Assembly (NCBI GenBank): GCA_902478725.1
Contig: CABSMD010000101.1
Location: 1 to 8,492 of the forward strand
Origin: an uncultured Clostridia bacterium
GTDB lineage: Bacteria > Bacillota > Clostridia > HGM11514
Length of the DNA stretch: 8,492 bases
Reading direction: 5' to 3'
Part shown: piece by piece, positions 1 to 6,640 of the stretch
How positions within the stretch are numbered: position 1 is the stretch's first letter
Layout: every line of letters begins with the position of its first letter
Position numbers and translations under genes: made by a program
The notes under the pieces: model-generated
Told to the model about the DNA's origin: nothing
The model's database searches: none
The model's input: only the letters and a program-made list of their open reading frames with translations

Positions 1-1
1 T

Positions 2-790
2 CGCCGGCGCATCGGGATTTTGGCGGAGGAATTTCCGGGTAAGACATTGCAATTTACCGATGAAGCGGTTACGCATATCGCTTATTCCAGTGGTGGAGAT
101 GTACGCAAGGCGCTCAATGCCGTGGAGCTTAGCGTGCTTAGCGTGATTGGGGATACCAGCGGCGAGGTAGTGGTGGATATCCAGACAGCCGTTGAAGCGA
201 CCCAAAAGCGTGCTATGCGCTACGACCGGGACGGTGACAGCCACTATGACGTATTGAGCGCATTTCAAAAATCAATCCGGGGCAGCGACCCTGACGCGGC
301 GCTTCATTACATGGCACGTCTGATCGAGGCGGGTGACCTGCCCTCACTTTGCAGGCGGCTACTGGTCACGGCCAGTGAGGACATCGGGTTGGCTTATCCA
401 AACGCTATAGTAGTTGCAAAATCCTGCGTAGACGCGGCGTTGATGCTTGGTTTGCCGGAGGCACGTCTGCCTCTGACACAGGCGGTTTTGCTGTTAGCCA
501 CCGCGCCAAAATCCAATTCTACGATCTGTTCGGTCGATGCGGCGCTCGCCGATTTGCAAAGCGGGAACACCGGGGATGTTCCGGCACATTTGAAGGATTC
601 CCACTATAAGGGCGCGGAAAAGCTGGGCAGAGGATTGACCTATCAGTATCCACACCAGTTTCCGAACCACTATGTCAAACAGCAATACCTGCCGGACGCG
701 ATCAAGGATAAAAGGTATTACAAACCGGGAGACAATAAATTTGAAAACAGCCAGGCGCAGTATTGGAAAGCGGTCAAAGGCGAAGATTAG
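2..790 (+). CDS. rarA: Replication-associated recombination protein A (AAA+ ATPase), 3' part
   Basis: This is the C-terminal 262 residues of RarA/MgsA, a clamp-loader-like AAA+ ATPase that acts in the cytoplasm at stalled replication forks. The frame is open from base 2, so the ATPase core (Walker A and B) lies upstream of the window. Seen here are the sensor-2/lid segment GGDVRKALNAVEL, then the helical tetramerisation part with the family-typical stretches RYDRDGDSHYDVLSAFQKS, ASEDIGLA and the C-terminal PNHYVKQQYLPD. A full protein would be about 430 residues, so roughly 60% is present. The tail is intact and ends at TAG 788-790. That stop overlaps the AGGAGG ribosome binding site of the next gene, which implies co-transcription. 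The TTG at position 20 is an internal codon and not a start. Identification is by recognised family sequence and is secure. Confidence 0.95.
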   Translation, partial: RRRIGILAEEFPGKTLQFTDEAVTHIAYSSGGDVRKALNAVELSVLSVIGDTSGEVVVDIQTAVEATQKRAMRYDRDGDSHYDVLSAFQKSIRGSDPDAALHYMARLIEAGDLPSLCRRLLVTASEDIGLAYPNAIVVAKSCVDAALMLGLPEARLPLTQAVLLLATAPKSNSTICSVDAALADLQSGNTGDVPAHLKDSHYKGAEKLGRGLTYQYPHQFPNHYVKQQYLPDAIKDKRYYKPGDNKFENSQAQYWKAVKGED

Positions 791-801
791 GAGGATGTTA
801 G

Positions 802-1401
802 ATGCAAAAGGAAACCATGGAATGGACCAATATCTGGTGGGATCATGCGGATAACTGTGAGGCCGGCCGGATTCTTTTCATAGGTGATTCCATTACAAAT
901 GGCTATCGTCCAAAGCTACGGGAGGCGTATGGCGGTGATAAAATGATCGACATGCTCGCCACTTCTAACGCGGTAGACGACCCGGCCTATGAAAAACAGA
1001 TTGTTTTTATGCTTGAGCAATATCCCTATCGTGCTGTTCATTTTAATAACGGATTGCACGGCTTCCATTTGGATGCGGCGGCTTATAAACAGAAGATGCG
1101 ACAAATAGCGCAGCTATTGCTGAAATCTGTTCCGGGGGTAGTGCTTGTGTTGTCAACTCCGATCTGTGCTAAGGACGATCCTTCATCGTTTGACCCCAGC
1201 TTAAACACCGTTGTACAGGAACGTAACAAAGCAGTATTGGAATTGTCGCAGGAGCTGGCGCTGCCGGTTGACGATCTGTATGAGGCGGCCTGTGAAATAC
1301 CTCATCTGCGGGCGGCTGACCAGTACCATTATACGCCGGAGGGATACGTTTATCTGGCGGATCAGATTAAAAGGAGATTGGGAGTGCTCTCAATTTTATA
1401 A
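802..1401 (+). CDS. SGNH/GDSL-family hydrolase (probable esterase)
   Basis: This 199-residue protein belongs to the SGNH hydrolase superfamily, serine esterases that often remove acetyl groups from carbohydrates. Block I is GDSI at residues 28-31, with Ser30 the nucleophile. Block III appears as FNNGLHG at about 81-87, where an Asn would help the oxyanion hole. Block V is D173-Q-Y-H176, giving the catalytic Asp and His. There is no signal peptide or membrane segment, so it should be cytoplasmic. The start is fixed by AGGAGG at 789-794, seven bases before ATG 802. It sits 11 nt after rarA and 16 nt before a beta-helix glycosidase-like gene. That pairing suggests it de-esterifies an oligosaccharide which the neighbour then cleaves. 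This is inference; the substrate is not visible. Confidence 0.85.
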   Translation: MQKETMEWTNIWWDHADNCEAGRILFIGDSITNGYRPKLREAYGGDKMIDMLATSNAVDDPAYEKQIVFMLEQYPYRAVHFNNGLHGFHLDAAAYKQKMRQIAQLLLKSVPGVVLVLSTPICAKDDPSSFDPSLNTVVQERNKAVLELSQELALPVDDLYEAACEIPHLRAADQYHYTPEGYVYLADQIKRRLGVLSIL

Positions 1402-1417
1402 TATGGAGGATTTTCAG

Positions 1418-3463
1418 ATGCATTTTTATGTTGCACCGGATGGCAACGACCGGGCGGAGGGAACACTTGAACGGCCGTTTGCTACGTTGGATCGCGCAAA
1501 ACAGGCTGTCCGCGGCGGCGGAACGGTTTATTTGCGGGCTGGAGAGTACCCAATGTCGGACACCTTTTCACTGGGAACGGGTGATTCTGATGTGACCTAC
1601 GCAGCCTACCAGGGCGAGCCAGTATCAATCACAGGCGGCGTTTCGTTGCCGCTGAACGGCTTTTATCCGTATGAGGGCGGAAGGCCAATCCCGCAGGAGG
1701 CGGCTGGAAAAATCCTGTGCTATAATTTAAAAAGGGCTGGATTATCCGAGTATGGCCAGCTTCGGGCAGGCGGGTTCGGGCGGGATGTCATGCCGTCCGC
1801 CATGGAGTTTTTTGTCAATGGCCGCCCCATGACGCTGGCACGCTGGCCAAACGAGGGATTCATCCCTGTTGGGGAGGTGGTCGATCCCGGTTCTAAGCCA
1901 CGCGATGGGGATACGACGGATAACGGTGCGGTCATTCGCTATGATTTTGACCGTGCAGACCGGTGGAAGGACGCGCGTGACGCGATGGCCTACGGCTATT
2001 GGCATGTCGGAGATGCGGACGATTCCATCCCGATCGCCTCCGTCGACACAGTGAGAAAAGAGATTCATCTCGCCCAGGCACACCTGTATGGCGTGGATGC
2101 CGGCGAGAGCTTTCAGAAATATTATGTCTATAATCTTCTTGAAGAATTAGACTGTCCGGGCGAATACTACATCGACCGCGAAGAGGGTATCCTCTATCTC
2201 TATCCCGATGAGGAACTGAGACGGGTTGAAGTATCCCTGCTGGAACAACCTCTTGTAGCGATTGAACATGCACATAACGTAACCTTTGAAGGAATTACAT
2301 TTGAAAATTCGCGTGGGATGGGCGTATACATAGAAGGTGGCGACGGCGTCTGCCTCTTGAACTGTACCTTCCGTAATCTCGGTACCGTTGCAGTACAGGC
2401 TGGACAAGGGGTGCAGGCATATGGTGGGCCTGTCCATAACTATACCGGCACACCTGCATCGCGTGTTACCGGTAATATCAAGGCACACCTGTATGACAAT
2501 ATGGATTGGGACAGAAACGCCGGAACAAATCATAGGATCAAAGATTGTACGATTTACAACACTGGAACCGGCGGGGTGATCCTCGGCGGCGGAAGCCGCA
2601 AGACTCTCATCCCCGGTAATAACGCCGTGCTGAATTGCCGAATCTATGATGTAAATCGGCGTGAGACTGCCTATCGACCGGCGGTCTGGGTGGACGGGGT
2701 CGGTAATCTCGTGTCCCATAATGAAATATATAACCTGCCGCAGATAGCAATCCATATATTTGGAAACGACCAAGTGGTCGAATACAATGAGATTCACCAC
2801 GCCGTTACGGATGCGGATGATATGGGCGCGATCTACGCCGGACGAAACAAGTCCGAGGTTGGTAACGTCATCCGTTATAATTTTATCCACCATATTGGAA
2901 TGGATTTTCCCTTCCAGCCGGGAACTGCTGGGCAACAGGGGATTTTCTGGGACGATGGGGAGGGAGCTGTCACCATTTATGGAAATGTGTTCTACCGGGT
3001 AGGCAATTCTTCCATTTTTAAAGCGAACGGTGGACGGTTCATGAAATTTTATCATAACATTTGTGTCGATTGCGTGGCGGTATACGAAAGGCTACGGGAT
3101 GAAACGGTCAACTTAAACGTACCCGCTTTTTCGAAGAAATATTTCAGCGATTTTGATTATAAACGCTTATTTTTGGATGTGGATATATCCAACGAGCTGT
3201 TTGTCAAAAGGTATCCGGAGGCAAAGCTGTGGCGCACGTCGACAGCGGCCTCCAACGAAATCCGTGGCAATTTGTTGGTCAATACACCTCTCAATCAGGA
3301 CACGCTCTGGACCTTGCGAGACAATTGTGAGATGGATGATCCCGGTATTTTCACAAACTATGAAAAAATGGACTTTACCATAAATCCGAAATTTGCGGAA
3401 AAACGGGAATTTGAGGGAGTAGGCGATATCCCGTTTCACGAGATGGGAGTTTTACAGGGATGA
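1418..3463 (+). CDS. Right-handed parallel beta-helix protein, GH141-like glycosidase candidate
   Basis: This 681-residue protein opens with the segment FYVAPDGNDRAEGTLERPFATL (residues 3-24, shown with its key residues), typical of beta-helix carbohydrate-active enzymes of the GH141/GH120 kind. ARWPN follows at 141-145. A long series of Asn- and Gly-rich coils covers about 285-550, for example FEGITFENSRG, IKDCTIYNTGTGG and VSHNEIYNLPQIA. Acidic clusters D465-A-D-D468-M-G-A-I-Y and W511-D-D-G are where catalytic acids would be expected on the helix face; this assignment is inference. No signal peptide is present, so it would act on imported oligosaccharides. The start is ATG 1418, eight bases after GGAGG 1405-1409; an in-frame ATG at 1403 has no usable site. 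The open frame extends back to 1211, but that part is a shadow of the hydrolase gene. GH141 activities known to me include alpha-L-fucosidase and xylanase, so the substrate is open. Confidence 0.8.
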   Translation: MHFYVAPDGNDRAEGTLERPFATLDRAKQAVRGGGTVYLRAGEYPMSDTFSLGTGDSDVTYAAYQGEPVSITGGVSLPLNGFYPYEGGRPIPQEAAGKILCYNLKRAGLSEYGQLRAGGFGRDVMPSAMEFFVNGRPMTLARWPNEGFIPVGEVVDPGSKPRDGDTTDNGAVIRYDFDRADRWKDARDAMAYGYWHVGDADDSIPIASVDTVRKEIHLAQAHLYGVDAGESFQKYYVYNLLEELDCPGEYYIDREEGILYLYPDEELRRVEVSLLEQPLVAIEHAHNVTFEGITFENSRGMGVYIEGGDGVCLLNCTFRNLGTVAVQAGQGVQAYGGPVHNYTGTPASRVTGNIKAHLYDNMDWDRNAGTNHRIKDCTIYNTGTGGVILGGGSRKTLIPGNNAVLNCRIYDVNRRETAYRPAVWVDGVGNLVSHNEIYNLPQIAIHIFGNDQVVEYNEIHHAVTDADDMGAIYAGRNKSEVGNVIRYNFIHHIGMDFPFQPGTAGQQGIFWDDGEGAVTIYGNVFYRVGNSSIFKANGGRFMKFYHNICVDCVAVYERLRDETVNLNVPAFSKKYFSDFDYKRLFLDVDISNELFVKRYPEAKLWRTSTAASNEIRGNLLVNTPLNQDTLWTLRDNCEMDDPGIFTNYEKMDFTINPKFAEKREFEGVGDIPFHEMGVLQG

Positions 3464-4215
3464 ATGGCAGTACTTCTAAATTTACAGGTAAGGCGGAGGA
3501 ATATGCCAGACATCGCCCTGCCTATCCGGAAGAGGCAATGGACTACATCTCCAGCTTGGCTGACAAAAAATCTATGGTTGCCGATATCGGCGCCGGAACG
3601 GGCATTTTTACCCGACAGCTTCTGCAAAGGGGATATTCCGTGACGGCGGTGGAGCCAAACGCGGATATGCGTAAAAAAGCTGAGCAGGATCTGAAAGATT
3701 TCTCCTGTTTTTTATCTGTAAACGCAACCGCCGAGGATACAAAGCTGGCGGCGCAGAGCGTCGGTCTGGTTACGGCTGCCCAATCGTTCCATTGGTTCGA
3801 TCAGGAAAAATTTCGGTTGGAATGTATCCGGATCCTGCGGCCGGGCGGAACAGTCGTATTGCTCTGGAATAGCCGTGACCCCCAAAGTCCGATGGTAGAG
3901 GAGCTGGCGGAGATATGCCAGCGGTTCTGCCCGGCTTTCAAGGGCTTCAGCGGTGGCAGGACGGACGATTGGGACGAATGGTTCCGCCGCTTTTTTCAGG
4001 ATGGAAAGTATGTACATCGCCGGTTTCCCCATCCGCTACCCTTTGACCGCAAAGGATTCATCGGACGGGCCATGTCCGCATCCTATGCACCGGACGAGGC
4101 AATGGCCCGCCCTTTCATTGAGGCTGTGGGGGCGGTTTTTGACAGGTATCAGACCGGCGGTTTGGTAACGCTGCCAAACCAAACTGAGGTTTATGCCGGA
4201 AAAGTCTGCTCTTAA
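3460..4215 (+). CDS. Class I SAM-dependent methyltransferase
   Basis: This 251-residue protein has a Rossmann-fold methyltransferase domain of the Methyltransf_11 type. Motif I is VADIGAGTG at residues 40-48, which binds S-adenosylmethionine. The acidic end of strand 2 is E65 in VTAVEPN, contacting the SAM ribose. The segment AAQSFHWFD is characteristic of a large family of uncharacterised bacterial methyltransferases, as is the opening FTGKAEEYARHRPAYP. The methyl acceptor cannot be read from the sequence. Its ATG overlaps the stop of the beta-helix gene (ATGA at 3460-3463), so translation is probably coupled. A GGGAG at 3445-3449 lies ten bases upstream. It is the last gene of the run and is followed by a strong terminator. 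A link to carbohydrate metabolism is suggested only by position. Confidence 0.9.
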   Translation: MNGSTSKFTGKAEEYARHRPAYPEEAMDYISSLADKKSMVADIGAGTGIFTRQLLQRGYSVTAVEPNADMRKKAEQDLKDFSCFLSVNATAEDTKLAAQSVGLVTAAQSFHWFDQEKFRLECIRILRPGGTVVLLWNSRDPQSPMVEELAEICQRFCPAFKGFSGGRTDDWDEWFRRFFQDGKYVHRRFPHPLPFDRKGFIGRAMSASYAPDEAMARPFIEAVGAVFDRYQTGGLVTLPNQTEVYAGKVCS

Positions 4216-4247
4216 AACCGACATGACCGTGATCGAACGGGATATTC

Positions 4248-4287
4248 AAAAACCCCTGCATTTGCTCGATAAATGCAGGGGTTTTTT
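4248..4287. terminator. Bidirectional intrinsic terminator between convergent genes
   Basis: A perfect 16-bp inverted repeat pairs 4248-4263 with 4271-4286 around a 7-nt loop (GCTCGAT). The core is CCCCTGCATTT against AAATGCAGGGG. On the plus strand the stem runs into TTTTTT at 4282-4287; on the minus strand the complement of the A-run at 4248-4252 gives a T-tract. It lies 32 bases after the methyltransferase stop and 46 bases beyond the end of the convergent hydrogenase-like gene. It can therefore serve both. Apart from this hairpin the 118-nt gap shows nothing else. Confidence 0.92.
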
Positions 4288-4333
4288 GGTGTGCCTGAAG
4301 TAGTTCGCCGCTTCATACGCTATACAATAAACT

Positions 4334-5560
4334 TTAGAATTCCCGTGTAAATAGATTTCTGTCACGCAATAATTCCTCTACTGTATCAAATCCAAGGCGG
4401 TGCAGCAATTCTACGACAAACGGATTTTCCAGCGGCGTCTCATACGTGGCCTCTCTGCCATAGGCGTTTACCTGCCTGCGGCCATGCTCCCGGTCGGTAA
4501 TCGCCTTCGGTCCGCCAACGCAGCCGCCAACGCAGCCCATACCTTCAAAAAAATTAGCGTCTACCGCACCATTTTTTAAGTCCTCGATCATGGCCCGGCA
4601 GGACGGTACACCCTCAGCCTGCCTGGTTCGTATGGCTATCTCCCTGTCCGGATTCAACTGCTCTACGGTACGGCTGACCGCTTCACTTACGCCGCCGGTA
4701 CGGGCATAGATCCGGCCCGCGCGGGAAGAATGGTCCTTTTCGCTTTCCGGCAAAACGGATGGATCGATTTCAGCAGCATCGAAGATGTCCTGCATCTCCT
4801 GAAAAGTCAGGACATAATCCACCGCGTCGGCGATATCCGGCTCGCGCGCCTCGCTTTTTTTAGCGATACATGGCCCAATAAATACCGTGACCGCATCGGG
4901 GTGTAACTTTTTGATCACCCGTCCGCAGGCGATCATGGGGGAGACCGAACCGGGGACATGTGGCATCAGCTCATGATAGATTTTGCGTATCATTGCGATC
5001 CACATCGGGCAGCAGCAGCTTGTTAACTGATAATCCCCGTCATGTACAATGTTTTTGTCAAATTCCAATGCCTCGCGTAATGTCAGGATATCGGCAAACA
5101 GCGCAACCTCTATCATTCCGTCAAAACCGAGGGCTTTAAACGCATTGCGCAGCTTTCCGGGCGAGACATCCCCGCTGAATTGTCCTAAAAACGCCGGAGC
5201 AATCAAAGCATACGAAAGCTTTCCGGATTCCCTGACCGCCTTGAGTGCAGGAAGAACGTCACGGCTGGCCGTCAGGTTGGCATGCTTACAGGCGTCGATA
5301 CACGCTGCACAGCCGGTACAGCGCGCGGGATCAATGGTAAGCTTCCCATCCTCTCCCGGCACGATGGCATCAAAAATACAACTTTTCTGACAGGCATTTT
5401 CATATTCACACTTTTCGCAGGTGTCCATACGCAGCACTGGCGGATATTTTTCCGGATACAGCAAACAATCTAGGTGCCGCGGGTCGTATGGCGGAAGCGG
5501 TTCTCCTCCTGAGTGAAAATTTTTCTTTAGTAAGGCCCGGTATAACTCTTCAAATGTCAT
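4334..5560 (-). CDS. Monomeric [FeFe]-hydrogenase-like iron-sulfur protein
   Basis: This 408-residue protein combines a dicluster ferredoxin domain with the [FeFe]-hydrogenase large-subunit domain. Residues are numbered from Met at 5560. Two [4Fe-4S] motifs are C48-x2-C51-x5-C57-x3-C61 (slightly unusual spacing) and the regular C81-x2-C84-x2-C87-x3-C91. The H-cluster motifs are all there: L1 TSCCCPMW with C182-C184, L2 GPCIAKKSE with C231, and L3 EGMGCVGGCVGG with C343 and C347. It should bind an H-cluster and act in the cytoplasm in H2 production, uptake or sensing. There is no small-subunit domain, no PAS domain and no NADH-binding partner beside it. L2 begins GPC instead of the MPC of catalytic group A enzymes, which points to a non-A group such as B or D; I cannot assign it firmly. 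Start: an ATG at 5566 is only one base from the GGAGG, whereas ATG 5560 is seven bases away and is preferred. No maturation genes (hydEFG) are in the window. Confidence 0.88.
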   Translation of the reverse strand: MTFEELYRALLKKNFHSGGEPLPPYDPRHLDCLLYPEKYPPVLRMDTCEKCEYENACQKSCIFDAIVPGEDGKLTIDPARCTGCAACIDACKHANLTASRDVLPALKAVRESGKLSYALIAPAFLGQFSGDVSPGKLRNAFKALGFDGMIEVALFADILTLREALEFDKNIVHDGDYQLTSCCCPMWIAMIRKIYHELMPHVPGSVSPMIACGRVIKKLHPDAVTVFIGPCIAKKSEAREPDIADAVDYVLTFQEMQDIFDAAEIDPSVLPESEKDHSSRAGRIYARTGGVSEAVSRTVEQLNPDREIAIRTRQAEGVPSCRAMIEDLKNGAVDANFFEGMGCVGGCVGGPKAITDREHGRRQVNAYGREATYETPLENPFVVELLHRLGFDTVEELLRDRNLFTREF

Positions 5561-5567
5561 AGCCATT

Positions 5568-5573
5568 CCTCCC
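5568..5573 (-). promoter_or_regulatory. Ribosome binding site deciding the hydrogenase-like gene start
   Basis: On the minus strand GGGAGG at 5573-5568 precedes two in-frame ATG codons at 5566 and 5560. Spacing is one base from the first and seven from the second, so the second ATG is the likely start and the protein loses two residues compared with the longest frame. Confidence 0.75.
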
Positions 5574-5584
5574 TATCAAATTTT

Positions 5585-5590
5585 ATTATA
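5585..5590 (-). promoter_or_regulatory. Possible -10 element for the hydrogenase-like gene
   Basis: TATAAT lies on the minus strand in the 58-nt gap after the LysR gene, 25 bases upstream of the ATG at 5560. No convincing -35 hexamer is found 16-18 bases further up. It could give the hydrogenase-like gene its own start in addition to read-through from the LysR gene. The gap is very AT-rich, so a chance match is possible. Confidence 0.3.
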
Positions 5591-5618
5591 CCTAATTATT
5601 GCTGGGAAATACAGATAA

Positions 5619-6503
5619 TTATAGTGTATTATAAATCTTCCGAAATTCCTCTAAAATATCTGGGTGGGCAAAATCGCGGGTGGTTACAATGTTAATTTCA
5701 CGAACCATTCCGGCGTTCTCGATTGGGATAATGGACAGCCGGCCGTTGTTTTCCTCGTCCCGGCAAGCGGAATGGGCAATAACCGTAATCCCCAAGCCCT
5801 GTGCTACCAGTTCTTTGATGGTTGCAATATTGTCAATCTCCATCATGATATTGAGGTTTTTGATGCTTTCGGAACGGTTCGCCAGATACTGTTCAAAAAG
5901 GGCTCGTGTATTGGCCTTGCGAGAACGGAGGATGAAACGCTCCCCGCGGATATCCTCCAATCCGACCGTGCCGCGGCCCGCCAACCGGTGGCTGGGGGAA
6001 ACCGCGAGACATACATAATCTGTGTCAAGCAGGATAGGAGACAGGCTGGTATCGGTTACGCATCCTTCCACAATGGCGATATCCGTCTCATATGCCTTTA
6101 GCTTATCATAAATTTTTTTAATAGGATCTGTCAATATTTTTATATGTACATCAGGGTTTTCATCACAGTAGTGCGCCAGCATTTTGGGTACCAGGCTTTC
6201 ACTGGCGGTAGGGGTGATCGCTACGGTAAATCGCCGTAGATTATTACGGCTGTCCTCGATGGCCTGTCTCGCGTTGTTATAAATTGCGGCGGAACGACGG
6301 GCATATTTTACCAATATAGAGCCCTCCGGCGTAAGCTTGAGACCCTTTTTGCCTTTATAAAAAATTTGAATACCAAACTCCGTCTCCAGCTGGCGAATCT
6401 GATGGCTGACCGCCGGTTGGGTCAGCATCAGGGACTGTGCAGCTTTGGTATAACTCCCTTTTTGTACTAGGGTAAGCAGAGTGTTGGCCTTATAATCAAA
6501 CAT
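5619..6503 (-). CDS. LysR-family transcriptional regulator
   Basis: This 294-residue protein has the standard LysR length and layout. An N-terminal winged helix-turn-helix lies at about residues 3-62, with GSYTKAAQSLMLTQPAVSHQIRQLE its recognition region (key residues A21, Q29, P30, A31, S33). An effector-binding domain spans about 90-294, seen in TVAITPTASESLVP, and in VAQGLGITVIAHSA near the C-terminus. The start is ATG at 6503, with GGAGG at 6514-6510 six bases upstream. A longer open frame back to 6554 adds a hydrophobic 17-residue stretch read from the promoter and is not real. The gene is divergent from a cation:proton antiporter and is followed by the hydrogenase-like gene in the same direction. 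LysR proteins usually regulate the divergent neighbour and themselves, so the antiporter is the first candidate target. The effector is unknown. Confidence 0.93.
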   Translation of the reverse strand: MFDYKANTLLTLVQKGSYTKAAQSLMLTQPAVSHQIRQLETEFGIQIFYKGKKGLKLTPEGSILVKYARRSAAIYNNARQAIEDSRNNLRRFTVAITPTASESLVPKMLAHYCDENPDVHIKILTDPIKKIYDKLKAYETDIAIVEGCVTDTSLSPILLDTDYVCLAVSPSHRLAGRGTVGLEDIRGERFILRSRKANTRALFEQYLANRSESIKNLNIMMEIDNIATIKELVAQGLGITVIAHSACRDEENNGRLSIIPIENAGMVREINIVTTRDFAHPDILEEFRKIYNTL

Positions 6504-6525
6504 AAAATACCTCCGGTTTGAAAAG

Positions 6526-6554
6526 ATTATAAATATAAATAATAGGGTGATCAA
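6526..6554 (-). promoter_or_regulatory. Promoter of the LysR gene
   Basis: On the minus strand a -35 TTGATC (6554-6549) is followed after exactly 17 bases by a consensus -10 TATAAT (6531-6526). A start site near 6519 would leave a short leader of about 16 nt before the ATG at 6503. The -35 lies inside the left arm of the palindrome at 6550-6569. Confidence 0.7.
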
Positions 6555-6569
6555 ATAGTATTATTTGAT
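6550..6569. promoter_or_regulatory. Operator palindrome shared by two divergent promoters
   Basis: ATCAAATA (6550-6557), a 4-nt spacer GTAT, and TATTTGAT (6562-6569) form a perfect inverted repeat. Each arm carries TTGAT, reading outward as the -35 hexamer of the promoter on that side. A dimeric regulator bound here would contact or block both promoters at once. The LysR protein encoded next to it is the natural candidate, but the even-length symmetry is not the classic T-N11-A box, so another regulator remains possible. Confidence 0.6.
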
Positions 6570-6593
6570 TTTATCATAGCCGGTGCATATAAT
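6565..6593 (+). promoter_or_regulatory. Promoter of the cation:proton antiporter gene
   Basis: A -35 TTGATT (6565-6570), a 17-base spacer and a consensus -10 TATAAT (6588-6593) give a likely start site near 6600 and a leader of about 41 nt. The -35 lies in and just beyond the right arm of the shared palindrome, the mirror image of the LysR promoter. Confidence 0.75.
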
Positions 6594-6640
6594 CAAGGGA
6601 TACTGCTGTTAAAATACTGAAAAGAGAAAGGATGTATCCA

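Noticed and set aside
1211..1417. N-terminal extension of the beta-helix protein
   Set aside because: This part overlaps the SGNH hydrolase in another frame and is Arg/Trp-rich without domain features; GGAGG at 1405-1409 fixes ATG 1418.
2147..3055. A 302-codon open frame on the minus strand
   Set aside because: It lies wholly antisense to the well-supported beta-helix gene, shows no recognisable domain, and has the composition of a frame shadow.
6504..6554. Hydrophobic 17-residue leader on the LysR protein
   Set aside because: It is a translation of the AT-rich promoter. The ribosome binding site at 6514-6510 and the family length support ATG at 6503.
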